DNA of 64,000 bases from Sclerodactyla briareus (Eukaryota > Echinodermata > Holothuroidea > Dendrochirotida > Sclerodactylidae). A program made the translations under genes and the position numbers. Shown in pieces: positions 10,961 to 22,402 of the stretch. The DNA lies in NCBI GenBank assembly GCA_026419785.1, contig JAODTK010001221.1, positions 124,001-188,000 of the forward strand, given 5' to 3'. Every line of letters begins with the position of its first letter. The first letter of the stretch is position 1. The notes under the pieces were generated by a model. The model made no database searches, was not told where the DNA came from, and worked only from the letters and a program-made list of their open reading frames with translations.

Positions 10961-12599
10961 TATTTGGATGCGTTCATACTTGGAATGTGAATTCCCCATA
11001 GGAATACTACATGATCCCTAATGTGAAATTGTGAATGTGCATTGAGACCATGCCTTCGCTTGATCTGGTCGAATCAGTCAGGAGTAGTCACTAAAAACAA
11101 ATTTACTAGGCAAGAATCACAAGGAATATATTGTACTCTATACTCATGTATCGTGTATATGTGAACCAAATGGCTTGCCTATTTTTGGTTTTTAACATTT
11201 TTAACAATTATCTGTTGATTCTTGGTAAGGAAGTGATGGAAAATTTGTGACATGAAATATGTGGAGAATAGGTTGTTTTCATTCTTTATACTGATGAAAT
11301 TTCATCTAGAATCAGCCAGGTATTTGTACGAACACATGTGATCGAGCAACTTTCCATTAACAGACAATAACCATGGAATCGAACTTGACTTTGATCAAAT
11401 TGTGTACCCATGAAAAGGCATGGTGTCAATTTTGGAAAGTGTGTTACATGGTAAGAATCAGTATGCCATTCCCAAATAAAAGCCAGCACATGAAACTCAA
11501 TCCAATAGTAAGACCACAGCAGGAAAACCCAGAAGTGGGAGCGTAAATGTAAAAAAAACCATGCATTTTTTTCAATACTTTTATGGCCGCATGGTGTCCA
11601 TGTGGTGTCCACGTGGTGCCACCTCTCAAATGTTACAGGGTAAAGGAGACGTAATTTGTTAACATACCACTTACCTCACAACCCAAAGATCTTAAGGTGA
11701 GGCCTAGGCACCGAGGATCATTGGGGTTTCCAGCCCGGACTATGTGGTAAAAAGAAAGAAATATTGGGGGGGTGGTGCAGGGATGCCAATGGGTAGTAAA
11801 GAATGTGAAGTAGATACATAGGTAAAATTACCACAGTAAAGTATGGAAAAAAAAAATAAAATAGAATAAATAATGATTTGTGGTAATCAGTAGTTAAATC
11901 GACTTATTCCTCATTTTCTCTAATTTTTTTCTAAGGAATGATTTCAGGGGGATACAGTGATCCTATTGGATCAATAACACCAATTTATATTTTGGTGGGA
12001 TGTTCCCATTAATGCCCAACCTCATGGAATGACCCTGTGTCACTCTCCTTCACATATGTGCGGCAGTTTCATGATTTTTCTTCTTTTGAGGCATCTTCAT
12101 GTAGAAACTCTGATCGGCTAATCAGTGAACAATCGGGGGCTTTGAACCTGGACATCACAGTATTGCGGCCGCCTTGCCAGAACATCTCTTTCAGGAACTC
12201 TGCAGTCAAGGACCTAATTTGAAATGGAATAGAATAAAAAAAAGTTCAGCAGTATGTTCTAACTTCAGACGGGCAAACAAGAATAAGCACCCATACAATG
12301 TCAACTATGTATGTTAAAAATGAGTAACTAATAGTGGCTGAAGGCAGTACTTTAAGAGGTATATATATCCACTTTTCCAGAAATGATACATAATAAAGGC
12401 CATGGTCATGTAACATATCTGCTTTGAATAAGCACAGGTGAAAAGAAGACATATCAAAACCCCACACTTTGGAGAGTCTAGCATGTTGCTTTATTGAGAT
12501 ATTTCAAATCACTTCAGAGAAATTTGAGGAATCTATGACATCACAGGAGTAACGATGCAAAGGCTGCCCAGGTACCATAGACAGGAAGTGCTGCATTCG
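10961..12599. other. Region without a supported gene
   Basis: Single-copy-looking sequence by eye. A small local repeat of GGTGTCCAYGTGGTG lies at 11588-11622. Poly-A and poly-T stretches occur near 11848 and 11930. The minus-strand frame at 11286-11612 has no recognisable motif and no supporting signals. Confidence 0.3.
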
Positions 12600-13425
12600 T
12601 GCGCCATATAACATAAAGACGAACAAGGCGATCGCCCCCAGTGTCTCGCCTGGTTGCGCGATCAGTGTTTTACTTTATTAGTCACCCTGACCAACCATTT
12701 ACAAAAATGCATTCCATTTGTCGCTTGAAGATTTTGGTATTACCATTCAACAGAAACAGCCTACAAATCAGTGACCAATTTCAAATTCGAAAGGACTGAT
12801 TATTGACTTTTTGTGGAAATTGACTGAAATTGCCTAAATTAAATAAATGCAAATTCAAAGTTTCACGAAAATCCAGCAAACATAAATTATGCAAATTAGA
12901 CACGTTGAATGACCTCCAGTGACCCTGGATCCATGATAGGAATTTTTTTAACTCAAGGTTAACCATACCCACCATGTTTCATGAAAATCCAAAGAACTTT
13001 TGAATTCGCACAAATCATGCAAATTCATCATGCAAAAAGACGACTTAATTACAATATTTTACGCTGAAAATCTAATCAGTTCATCTACTTTATCTCCCGC
13101 ATCTATGTGCCAAACCAAGTCACCATAGCACCTACAGTTCATCCGTAATCTTGCTACGAGCCTAAAACGATAACTAACATTAAATAGCTAATTACGTCAC
13201 TTAATTATGACTTTTGTGCCCAAAATCTAAACAGATCGTGTTCACCTAACCCCGATGCTACCCTGGAGATTTCGTCGCAATTGTACCTACCATTCGAAGG
13301 ATATCCCGCTAACGAGAAAGTTTGACACACACATCCACCACACCATAGTGACCACTAAGTCTCCTCCTGAATTTCATTCAGGCAAGACAAAAAAGGTATT
13401 CACAAAGAAATATATGAGAATATTC
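12600..13425 (+). repeat. Family A interspersed repeat, copy 1
   Basis: It starts with 'aaggcgatcgcccccagtgtctcgcctgg' and runs through 'tttggtattaccattcaacagaaacagcct', 'aaatcagtgaccaattt', several 'atgcaaatt' motifs and 'aatctaa.cagatcgtgttc' to 'ttcaggcaagacaaaaaagg'. The near-terminal GTCTCGCCTG and the distal CAGGC(A/G)AGAC are inverted copies, so this may be a non-autonomous DNA element with short inverted ends. Further copies lie at 20160-21090, 29060-30440, 44505-45060 and 59870-60510. Confidence 0.75.
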
Positions 13426-13464
13426 TTCAAAGTTCCATTCCTGTTCCTCTGCAGCCACGGAAGC

Positions 13465-13567
13465 ACCCATACTAATCTAGTGTATGAAGCTACCCATACT
13501 AATCTATTGTATGAAGCTACCCATACTAATCTATTGTATGAAGCTACCCATACTAATCTATTGTATT
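13465..13567 (+). repeat. 27-bp minisatellite, ~3.8 copies, inside family F
   Basis: The unit 'acccatactaatctattgt' plus 'atgaagct' starts at 13465, 13492, 13519 and 13546, an exact 27-bp period with a single early substitution (ctag for ctat). Because 27 is divisible by three, a spurious frame across it encodes a nine-residue repeat. A single copy of the same segment, inverted, lies at 43900-43930 and 51835-51865, so the array is a local expansion within a dispersed repeat. Confidence 0.9.
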
Positions 13568-13930
13568 GACTGCAATTGAAAAGAAATCTGTTAAAGCGAT
13601 AGTATTAGGTCAAAAATCATAATTTTGTGGATTAGGCAAAACTAATGTACTTGCTACGGCCAGCCGGCTTTTTTTAATATTTGCAAACTGATCACCATTT
13701 TCTCCAAAATAGAAATGATTTGAGTGCTCTAATTTTGACTGAAGTCCTTTTTGTAGAGGAGGTATCGAATAGTGGCAATTTTTGGAAAGTACCAAAAGTC
13801 CAGACATATTTACATGATTTGGCCTTTGAAGAGACATCATAGTATCACAACACAAGGTGGAGTACCTCCACCTCATGGGGCATATATGAGTACAGCCACT
13901 GAGGAGTCGGTGAATGACGACCACCATCCT
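13568..13930 (+). repeat. Family F interspersed repeat, copy 1
   Basis: Shares 'agtattaggtcaaaa', 'acggccagc', 'tgatcacca.tttt..ccaaaatag', 'attttgactgaagt' and 'ggtatcgaa' with 53150-53400 on the same strand and, reverse-complemented, with 43625-43960. Together with the 27-bp array it forms one dispersed element. The function and superfamily are unknown, and its right boundary is not clear beyond about 13800. Confidence 0.75.
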
Positions 13931-15836
13931 ACTTCACGTGATCGTTTTAGATCTCGGAAGTCTGAAAACGGTCATTGTGTGATTCAGTCGATACGTTTGC
14001 GGGACTGCTTGGAACCTCATCTGGATTTCAACTGCTGTGTCCATGTTATTCCCAGCATTTGTTTAGTCCTGGTACATTGACCTAGGTGCAAATTCACACG
14101 CAGTAGCATGCATTTATTCCATGTGACATATTCTCTCCTCGTTAACACTGTTAATTTAAGTGCGACTGCGAATGGTAACCTAACAATAATAGTTTCTATC
14201 TGCATATGAGCATTTGTGTTTTGTTTTCTATGAATTGAAACTCCTCTGGATTTGGGGGGGGGGACTTCCCAGTTCTCCTCAAATTATGTGAAACATTTGA
14301 TGATTCTGCCACAAAAATCACACATGCAACAAATTTAGGGTCTTTACTATTCCTATTGCTAAACCAGACTGCCCAACCAAACCCATCCCCTGCCCTTCCT
14401 CCATATCTGCCCTTAATCCCGCCCCCCCACCTCCTCCCCCTCCTCCACATGATCGCTGCCCTCGGGTGACTTACACTTCAGTCAAACTGAAAAGACACAC
14501 AAAAATTCACACATAAACGGATATAAATATAGCACTGGGTGTGCCATTCGACTTAACCTCGAAGAATTTAATATAACAAGGAATCAATCTGAAATCGGGA
14601 TTCAGATTCATTGCTTGCCAGATATAATGGCAAGAATTTGAATCGAATCTGACTCACTTTCAAGGGTTCACAACAAATATGCTATCACTATTACTACGGT
14701 CCACTCAACTGCAAACTGCCTTCAGAATGTTTAGAGAGATAGTATGAAGCACAAAGTCACTTCTATTAAGCAGAAAACTTGGATCAAGATTGGTTTTTTT
14801 GTGTCAAACATGGGAAGAAATGAACAATTCAGATCAATGAAATAATCTACGACACATCTTTGTATTATCACATGACAGAACGTGCCGAGTTTCAGGGAAC
14901 TGAACGATGATACATCTGGCTTGAATCAGAGATGATAAAAACCTATTAGACCGTCAAATCTTCTCCAACCAATGAATAAACTTATAACAGAATACATTAT
15001 TGACAGGACAATGTGCTAGGGGTGTTCAGCAAAGGAAGAGTCCAGAACACACATCGTATTGAATCGTTAATATGAAGAATGACTTCTTGGAGAGAATATG
15101 CAGTTTGCGCGGCCTTCTTCTGGAGAATAATGTATTTCCATTATTCATATGAGGTGTTATAACCTATTCTCGCCATATTTGTTTTGGCAATATGGAGGAA
15201 AAGGAAAAAATGTGCAAAATTACCCACACTATATTACCAAAATAACTCTCCAAATTGGTGTATGGAATATGATCCTCACTTTCACCACTTCCCACCATGG
15301 TTGCTCAGCTGCAATTAGTTTGTTAGGAGTGCTTCATTGTTAATTATCGTGGCAAGTACCACATCAGTGCCGAACCATCTTCAAGTGTTCCACATAAGGT
15401 GAGGAGTTTTGCGTATGATGAAGTTTTGCTCATGATCGGAGGGGCATGATGGGGGGGGGGTGTATTTGGGGGCAAATTTGATGTGAGGTGGGGGTGTGTA
15501 GAGAAGGAGATGAACCTCTTTTAAAATGTAAATTTGTTGGCAATCTGATGCAAAATGGGCAACTGTGAATAATGGCTTTGTGTACATGTGATCCCCATTT
15601 ATTTTTTTTTAGAAAACATTTCAGTGAGGGAGCTTTACGGTGGAATGAAGAAGCTTGAAAGATAGAACCATGTTTTGTCAATACCATAGAGAGGATAGAC
15701 AAAAACCAACTGATTTGTGAGACCAAATTGATTTTTATTGTCAGTGAGGTTGTTCCCTATTTTTTTTTTGTTCTTTGTGGGGGATGTGGGGACATGCTGA
15801 GATGGGGGTGGAAGATGGTAACATTCTGATTCGAAT
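13931..15836. other. Region without a supported gene
   Basis: Homopolymer-rich patches occur (G-run 14257-14265, C-rich 14400-14450, G-rich 15449-15500). No frame with recognisable protein features is seen, and the minus-strand frames at 14196-14450 and 15430-15907 are products of G/C runs. Confidence 0.3.
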
Positions 15837-15844
15837 GTACTATG

Positions 15845-16227
15845 CAGTGGCATTACCAAAGGGGGAGAGGGGGTCAGTGTGGGGCAGCCGCCCTCTATAT
15901 AACCCAAATATCAAATGAAGGTACGCCGGATTTGTTTCTCAGGAGGGGGAGGGGGTGTGTGAAAAATGGATCGGCCTAAAAAAGATCGAAAAAAGAAAAA
16001 TTACAGAGGTAGAATGTGAAAAAATGAATGTAGAATGAAGGCTAGGCAAGTTTGTCTAGCCAATCTGGGCCCAGGAAGTAGTAAACAGATGCCCTTCTGG
16101 CCACATACACACCTCAACTTTGCCCAGCTGCAATCAGCTCCAGGGAGATATCAAAGTGATGGTTCAGGGGGGGTTGGACATTCAGTCGCTTGACCACCCC
16201 TACAAATAACCCTATATGACACCACTG
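15845..16227. mobile_element. hAT-like miniature element
   Basis: A 383-bp segment has inverted ends, left CAGTGGCATTACCAAAGGG and right in reverse CAGTGGTGTCATATAGGG. It is flanked by an imperfect 8-bp direct repeat, GTACTATG at 15837-15844 and GTACTCTT at 16228-16235 (6 of 8 match). CAGTGG termini with an 8-bp duplication suggest the hAT superfamily. The interior is G-rich and non-coding. Confidence 0.6.
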
Positions 16228-17094
16228 GTACTCTTTGCAACAAGCATCAGCATGTGTTTTGGTTCTCTAAGCTAGGAGGGCTGAATGACTATGAGGGCAT
16301 ACTCATAGGAGCCCCCATCACCCCCCCCCCCCTCCCCCCCCCCACCAGTCCCTTGCCTCAGGCCGTCTCCAATTTCTTAGGATGCTCATGTTTATTTGGT
16401 ATATATTTTTGGATACAAACTACTATGACATAAAGCGCTGAACATCTATGAACAAACCCAGTTTGCTACCGGACGATATGATAATCATGAATTAGCTAAT
16501 GACAGTCAATCACTTCCTGTTTTTGAAGCAAATTGTTTCCCTGGAATCCAAGCTCTGAACAACTCTTAAATAAGCTCCTCCCCGACCAGAACATTTATTA
16601 CTTCAAACTAGTATTACAGCAGTCACATCCAGCGTATAAAGGGGGGGGGCAGTAGGGGTGGGCACATTTTAAGGCTGCAGGACCCAACCAGCAAGCACAC
16701 AGAATGTGGGAGGGACCTTCGGCGCCCCAGTTGAGACAAGTCTGCGCTGGGGCCAGGCACATTCCAAGATACAGGAACCAACTATGGGCATCAGCCTTCC
16801 ACTTGGGAGACTGGATTAAAATCCCTAGTCGGGTATACTGAAGACTTTGAAAATGGTACTTGTTGCCTGGCCACTCAGCACAAGGGATTGGAGCAGGGAC
16901 AACAGCAGTAGCAGGTTGCCGTCTGCGTGTGACTGCCCCTACCCCCACATTAAAGTCTGTCAAAGAGGCATTGCCTTATTCCATGTACCTGTCGAAGGAT
17001 TCACAGCTAAAAACAGTGTGCAGGGGTCCAGGTCCGTATCCTCGCTGGGCCACTGGATAGGTTCGAGCTTGTACTCAGCAAGTATGCCATAGAC
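16228..17094. other. Mostly unannotated; GC-richer minus-strand frame at 16598-16963
   Basis: A C-homopolymer tract lies near 16320-16345. On the minus strand a ~120-codon cysteine-rich frame ends at 16598 with an AATAAA (16594-16599) overlapping the stop. It opens only with TTG and has no recognised domain. It could be a terminal exon or chance in a GC-richer patch. Confidence 0.2.
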
Positions 17095-17190
17095 CAGTGT
17101 TGTAGTCGAGGCCGCTGCATCCGCAGGCCATGGCCGACGCCGCACCCTCGAGGCCGAGGCCACACCTCCGCGGCCGAGGCCGGGCAGTGA
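17095..17190 (+). mobile_element. GAGGCC-rich hAT-like element, copy 2, one recognisable end
   Basis: Begins CAGTGTTGTAGTCGAGGCCG, matching the reverse-complemented right end of the element at 73-223, and contains GAGGCCGAGGCC and GCGGCCGAGGCCGGGC. The other terminus and a target-site duplication are not visible, so the copy is truncated or diverged at its right end. Confidence 0.6.
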
Positions 17191-17689
17191 TATTATAGCA
17201 TGAAATTTTAAATTACCGGTGTTTAAATACATGAATGATTTTGTTTTGTCTTCCCCATGGCTAGTCATTATGATTAATATATGGAGACAAAAAGGTTCAG
17301 AGTCCCAACTGAAGAAAGAGGATTGAACAAACCCAAGTTGATATGCAACACCTTTTATTCTTGAAGTCGTACTCGGAATGAAAAAATATGAAAGCAGTTG
17401 TAAAAATGTTAACGCTTGTGAGATTTGCTATGAAGGTTATACTTCTCACAAAGTTACCACCACCCAATGCAGATGAACACCAGTTACATAGTAGGCTTTT
17501 GCTACCACAGGGTTTCTACAATTGAGGGTGTTGTTTTAACAGTGTAGGGAAAACGGTACACAGTATTAATGTTTTCTCACGGCCCTATCAAGGCTACCTC
17601 ACCATTCACCTCAGATATTTAGTATTGCTAAGAACAAGGTTTGAGGAAAGGCATTACATTACAGTAGCACAAAGCTCAAAACAAAACCA
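17191..17689. other. Region without a supported gene
   Basis: AT-rich sequence with no credible frame or repeat structure visible. Confidence 0.3.
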
Positions 17690-17930
17690 AAAAGCCAAGA
17701 GGATAGTGATTCCTTGACTCCTTGAGTTTGGTGACCGAGATGACCTTCTACTGACCGCAAAACAATAGGGATCGTGTACTCATTATGGGAACCTTGATCC
17801 ACCAAGGTGGGGTCGAGTTATCGTGTTACAAATCAGGCGTCACAACACACACCCACACATACACACACACAAAACTGTCATGACGCATAGATTCCTTTGA
17901 CTCAGTCAAGGAAAACTCAAGAGATTTGGT
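17690..17930 (-). repeat. Short, internally deleted family B element
   Basis: Starts 'aaagccaagaggatagtgattccttgactc', contains one 'aaaacaataggg.tc.tgtactcat.atggg' module and 'gtggggtcgagttatcgtgtt', then 'caggcgtcacaacacaca' with a (CA)n tract and ends 'gcatagattcctttgactcagtcaagg'. The long locus 60560-62130 has the same two ends but several internal modules. CCTTGACT at one end and AGTCAAGG at the other are inverted. This is a minimal form of the same element. Confidence 0.75.
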
Positions 17931-19312
17931 GTGATTTTTTAGTGTACAGACTACGACGACAGTTGGTCATTAGGCTAATTTGACAGATAATACTAATATG
18001 TTTAAATAATCTTTTTAAATCCAAAATTGGCAAAATTCAAGCATTGTTGGACGTCCGTAATTTTAGGCCTAGTACTGTGCCAAAGTCCGGCAAAAGATGC
18101 ATGTATTTAATAATTAAAATCCTTCCCCAATCTTCAGCACAGACTACATTCTTTGTAATTAGTAGTCCAGGATCAGGCACAGTTTTAATTCCCATGGAGA
18201 CTAGAATTTCACCTCGCAATCGACATCCGAGGGCTCTAAAAAAACGATCATCTCTCATCATCTTGCATACCTAAAAAAACCTACAACCCCCGCCAAAAAT
18301 TGCGGGCACAAATCCTCCGAAATCCGTATTTTGTAGCTGGGACGGTAAAGTTGTTGGCCGGAGGCCATGCAACCGCCCTCCCCTCCCTCCCCCCCCCCTT
18401 TCAATGTTTGGGGAATGTTCTTAGGATGAATACCTAATAACATTCATATTGCAATTGGGGGTGTGGGGCTCTGCAGTACGTGTAGTTTTGTTCCAACTAC
18501 TTTCGCAGGAATTTTTAGGCCTGTACCTTCAGGCGTGTGCACCCCATGATGATGTTCACATGTGTGCTGCACAGGTGGAGGTATTCCCTGATTTGTACAC
18601 AAAGGCTAGTAATATGCGTAAGTCTGCACTGTGCAGTGCATGTACATTCAGCATTCAGCACTGTAAGTTAGTCTGTGGCCAGTTAGTGCAGCGTCAGTAC
18701 ATGCTAACTATCGCAGTCTTTTGGGTGATACCGAGTATGCTATGTTAGTTCAAGTTGTCGCTGTACTTTAAAAACAAAAGTACACTCCTTTGTGCATGGA
18801 TTTTTTTTTTAATAGCCAAAAAAAAATTGTCCGGCCTCATCCCAAAACCCAAGCCGGAAGCTACGAGGCCGAGGCCGCAGCAGCAACGCCTCGGAGGGAG
18901 GCCGAGGCAGGCAAAAACTGGCCTCGCGCCTCGGCCTCGAGACCCTCATCACGCTGCCATATACATTTGGATAAGTGGGGTGCTTAGAAAATTAGTGAGC
19001 GTTAAGAGACCTCTCCAGGATCCGCCCGCTGGCCATGTGCCACTGGTTGTCAGAGATGCCTAACATGACACTGGAAGCACCAGTCTTTTCCCTGGTGAGT
19101 ATAGACCTACTGACCTCAAAATTTAACAAAACCCAAAACACTTTTATTATGGTTTATTTTGGTGTGAACAAGACCAACCAATGGATAACAGGTTTCGTGA
19201 CTCTATTCCTCTGAGCCAATGACACTATTGTGTAAGTTCCACCGAGGCGTAGATGAAGCTCTCAGAGACAAGCGAACATAACATACTAGTCTTTGCACTA
19301 CCTATTTTACAG
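17931..19312. other. Unannotated, with a third GAGGCC-rich patch at 18825-18950
   Basis: 18825-18950 contains repeated GAGGCCGAGGCC and GCCTCGGCCTCGAG motifs like 73-223, but with no clear inverted ends. On the minus strand a 74-codon ATG frame (18037-18261) follows a pyrimidine-rich TTTTTTTAG; it resembles no family confidently. Nothing else is supported. Confidence 0.3.
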
Positions 19313-19486
19313 TTGGGTAATTCTTACAACAGGCCGTACAGAAACTTTGCTATAACAATAACAGGTAGGATGTTTGGTTGTGCGGGTGAACATTATTGTG
19401 ACGTTGCAATCCAGGGAATTGACGACTATCGGGTTCCCAGGGATGACAGGGACCATATATACTGTTGCTACTTCATGGATCAATGA
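19313..19486 (+). CDS. Possible exon, unknown protein
   Basis: A stretch of 57 open codons and a stop follows a good acceptor (ctattttacag, ending at 19312). The predicted peptide is of mixed composition, with four cysteines near its end (motifs FGCAGEHYCDV and YCCYFMDQ). An AATAAA lies 174 bp past the stop (19660-19665), so it could be a terminal exon. A strong donor ACAG|GTAGGA at 19364 would instead make it a 52-bp internal exon. No domain is recognised. Chance remains the main alternative. Confidence 0.3.
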   Translation: MGNSYNRPYRNFAITITGRMFGCAGEHYCDVAIQGIDDYRVPRDDRDHIYCCYFMDQ

Positions 19487-20159
19487 TTAGCATTTACATG
19501 CAGTTACATACATCCATTACCCCAACCTACTTTCAATGGCCAGGGTTTGAAGGAAATGCATGAATGGTGTAGGTGTAGGGGTGAATGCTAGCACATATTC
19601 TCACGCCCACCATGAAAAATCTTCAACAAAAGAACTCATCCTGACAATCTTATAGTGTAAATAAAGACCCAGAAAATTAACAGTCCATGCACTTTCATGT
19701 TTTGATAGATTGTTGACCCCTGCCTAATTTTTCCGTCGATCTCACAATGCACCAACTATACCCCAGATAGTGTGAGTCATCGTAAAAGGTGGGTCATACA
19801 AATTGACTATAGTATGACATTTCAGTGCACTTACACCAGTGTTACCCTCAACCTGGGATCCATTATTTTTTGGAGGGGGGGGGGGGTTCTGCGAGGATGA
19901 AGGATCTGTGGAGGGTCCGCAACAGCCCAAGAAGGTTTCGTGAAAATGAACAAGACGTTCCGTTAAATTCCGCTCTCCTGTGCGCTGCGGGGGACTGCAG
20001 GGGACTGCCGAGGTCGTAACGCCATATATGTCCATGAAAATGTACTATAGGACAGCTTCCAACCAACAGCACACATGTGCAGGGGCGTTGATCAATCTTG
20101 GAAAGGTGAATTTCCACTGAAGAATTTTTTAGAGCATTTAAGTTTGTTTCATCAAAATA
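19487..20159. other. Region without a supported gene
   Basis: Holds the AATAAA at 19660-19665 noted for the preceding possible exon, and a G-run near 19875-19885. No other feature is supported. Confidence 0.3.
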
Positions 20160-21090
20160 CAAGACGATCGCCCCCAGTGTCTCGCTCGTTGCATGATCAG
20201 GGGTTTCTTTCATTAGTCACTATGCAAAGAATTAAGACATTCCATGTGCCGCTTTCAGATTTTGGTATTGATTTCAGCATTCAACAGAAACAGCTTACTA
20301 ATCAGTGAACAATTGACAAATTCATAAGCAATGAATCTTGACCATTTCTACCATAGAGTAAAAGTTTTGTGGAAATGGGATTTGCCTAAATTATGCAAAT
20401 CAGACACAATACTCTACTTCATGACTATTAGCTCAGGAATAGTGACCACACTTAATATGTTCCAGGATCCAACAAACCCGAACATTTGCATGAATAAGCA
20501 AATTAAACACACGCGAATAACCTCTAGTGGCTCGCGTCACTTTTAAACAAATGTGGGACTAAAAGTAGACCGCACCCATCAAGCTTCAAGAAAAAACAAC
20601 CCCTTGCAATTTGGAACATTAACTATGCCAAATCGCCACACTGAATGACCTCCATTGACTTCCATCTATGTTGTCTAAAAATGTTGGAGAGTAAAGGTAA
20701 GCCATACCCACCAAGTTTCATGAAAATCCGGCAAACTTCTTGGCTAAAAAGCTTCGGACTAAGGTAGATCATATTCACCAAGTTTCCTTGGAATCGAATT
20801 AATTTTGCATTAATATGCCCATTAGATGATTAATTACAAGTTTTACACTGAAAATCTGATCAGTGTCACCTACTGTATATCCATGCACTTATGTGGCCAA
20901 ACCAAGTCCCTGTAGCACCTCTGTCCATCCATATTCTTGCTAACAAGCCTTAAACATAGATACATAAATAGGCTAATTAGAAAATTCCTGCCGAACGAGA
21001 AAGGTGACACATACACACAAGTGATCGCTAAGTCTTCCTTATTGTCCAGGCGAGACAATAAAGCATTTTGGAAAGCGAAGTATCATAGAC
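20160..21090 (+). repeat. Family A interspersed repeat, copy 2
   Basis: Begins 'agacgatcgcccccagtgtctcgct' and continues collinearly with copy 1 (attttggtattgatttcag, aacagaaacagctta, aatcagtgaacaatt, gcctaaattatgcaaat) to 'tgtccaggcgagacaataaagcattttgg'. It is longer than copy 1 in the middle. Frames within it, such as 20937-21323, do not correspond to conserved coding sequence and break in the other copies. Confidence 0.75.
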
Positions 21091-21929
21091 TGATAAATAC
21101 AGTGTTATGTGGGGAACAAAATTTGGAGACCTGGAGACAGGAACGATTTACCTTACATGATCTCGTTATCCGGAACCATGTAAGTGAAACCAAGACTCAC
21201 CCATCGCAACTGCGAGTACAGCCACCTTGGGTAAACTGCGGTGACCGCTGGAATTTGAACCTGGAGTTTTGCTTGCAAAGCGTCACTGTACCCCTCTCCA
21301 TTTTCCTGATTGTGTACGGTTAAACTCATACCCAACTCTTGAGCTTACATATATTTGCATGACAATGCGTACAGAGACACAATAATCAGTGCTGAACCAA
21401 TGAAAACCACTGTTATTATTCTCATTTTTCTGCAGAAAAATGGAAATGTTTGAGTCAAGACAAATACCACCAATTTTGGGGTACTACTCTCAGAGCTGAA
21501 GTAGAGGCATCGCGAGGTCTGGCCTTAGATAAAAAGCCTCATATTAGAGGGATACCCTCCTCAAAGAAGTTGTGCGCCCCCAAGTGGTTCTTGCAGTGAA
21601 TGTGTGGGACAAAATTTGGAATTTCATCCATATTTTATCCAAATTGAATATTCTGACACTGATTTTACTGTGAAAGATAGCTTTGTGGCACCCGTTTACA
21701 TCTGAGAATCTTATCATCTGAAAAAAGAATCGAAAGGACGAATTACACTTACTGAAAAGTCCTCAAGAATGCCCTTTGTTTATTTACTGCCCCCGCCCAA
21801 ATGAAAAGACACCATCACTTTCAACAGTAACGCTTTCCTGTCAACCGGTGACTCCCATACACGGATAACCTGCCCTCCAGTTCCTAATTGGTCGGCCAAA
21901 TACCGACCCCGCCTGGTGGGGTTCTTTAG
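21091..21929. other. Region without a supported gene
   Basis: No repeat or gene signature is recognised. Confidence 0.3.
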
Positions 21930-22149
21930 AGATGGTCAGGGTCGATGGTCATCTTCCACTTGTCAGCCCCAAATCTCATCCTTTCAAGTTCTCTGTCCAA
22001 GCTCGCTGCTGTTGCTGATTCCACAGCAGAGCTCAGCTTGCAAAGTGTGGAGTCGTCCGCATATGAGTTCAGAGAGTTACACAATCATCCCCAAGATCGT
22101 CAATGTAGACAGAAAATAGCAATGGGCCCAGGTATCGATCCTGGGGTAG
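21930..22149 (-). pseudogene. Non-LTR retrotransposon reverse transcriptase, palm fragment
   Basis: Read on the minus strand from 22149, one frame gives LPQDRYLGPLLFSVYIDDLG, matching the conserved (G)xPQGSxLGPxLFxxYIxDL region of non-LTR reverse transcriptases. After a stop and a frame change the next frame gives NSYADDSTLC, the catalytic YADD box, then about 30 residues with WKM near the end, as in the W-x-M segment after the palm. The fragment is frameshifted, has stops and lacks all other domains, so it is dead. Its N-terminal side stops beside the miniature element at 22159. Confidence 0.85.
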
Positions 22150-22158
22150 GCATTCATT

Positions 22159-22394
22159 CAAGGCTGGAAGGTTTTATGAGGGCAGGCCATTTTTTCACTT
22201 TTTTCAGGGCACGTCTGGAAACGTCGGGCCCTCAAGGCGGAGGCCAAAAAGAGAAAATGTATTAGTTCAATATGCTATTTTGGGTGGGCAATGGAGGCCA
22301 AATGGCCTTGAAAGAAGTGCAATTTTTTGGGGCACTAAGGCCATATCCCAAAATCCTACGGCCCGCTCGTGGCCTCCAGTTAATTCCAGCCCTG
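22159..22394. mobile_element. hAT-like miniature element with target-site duplication
   Basis: The ends are inverted: left CAAGGCTGGAA, right in reverse CAGGGCTGGAATTAACTGG. The flanks carry a perfect direct repeat ATTCATT (22152-22158 and 22395-22401). The 236-bp interior is rich in GGCC and has no frame. It lies ten bases from the PQG motif of the reverse-transcriptase remnant, so it probably landed in that element or at its edge. Confidence 0.75.
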
Positions 22395-22402
22395 ATTCAT
22401 TA

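Noticed and set aside
13255..13569. 104-codon frame with a nine-residue repeat
   Set aside because: It is the 27-bp minisatellite plus part of family A; not conserved in other copies.
18037..18261. Minus-strand 74-codon frame with a loose resemblance to a ribosome-biogenesis protein motif (VxDPxxLxT)
   Set aside because: Only a few residues agree, spacing is wrong, and the opposite strand is equally open.
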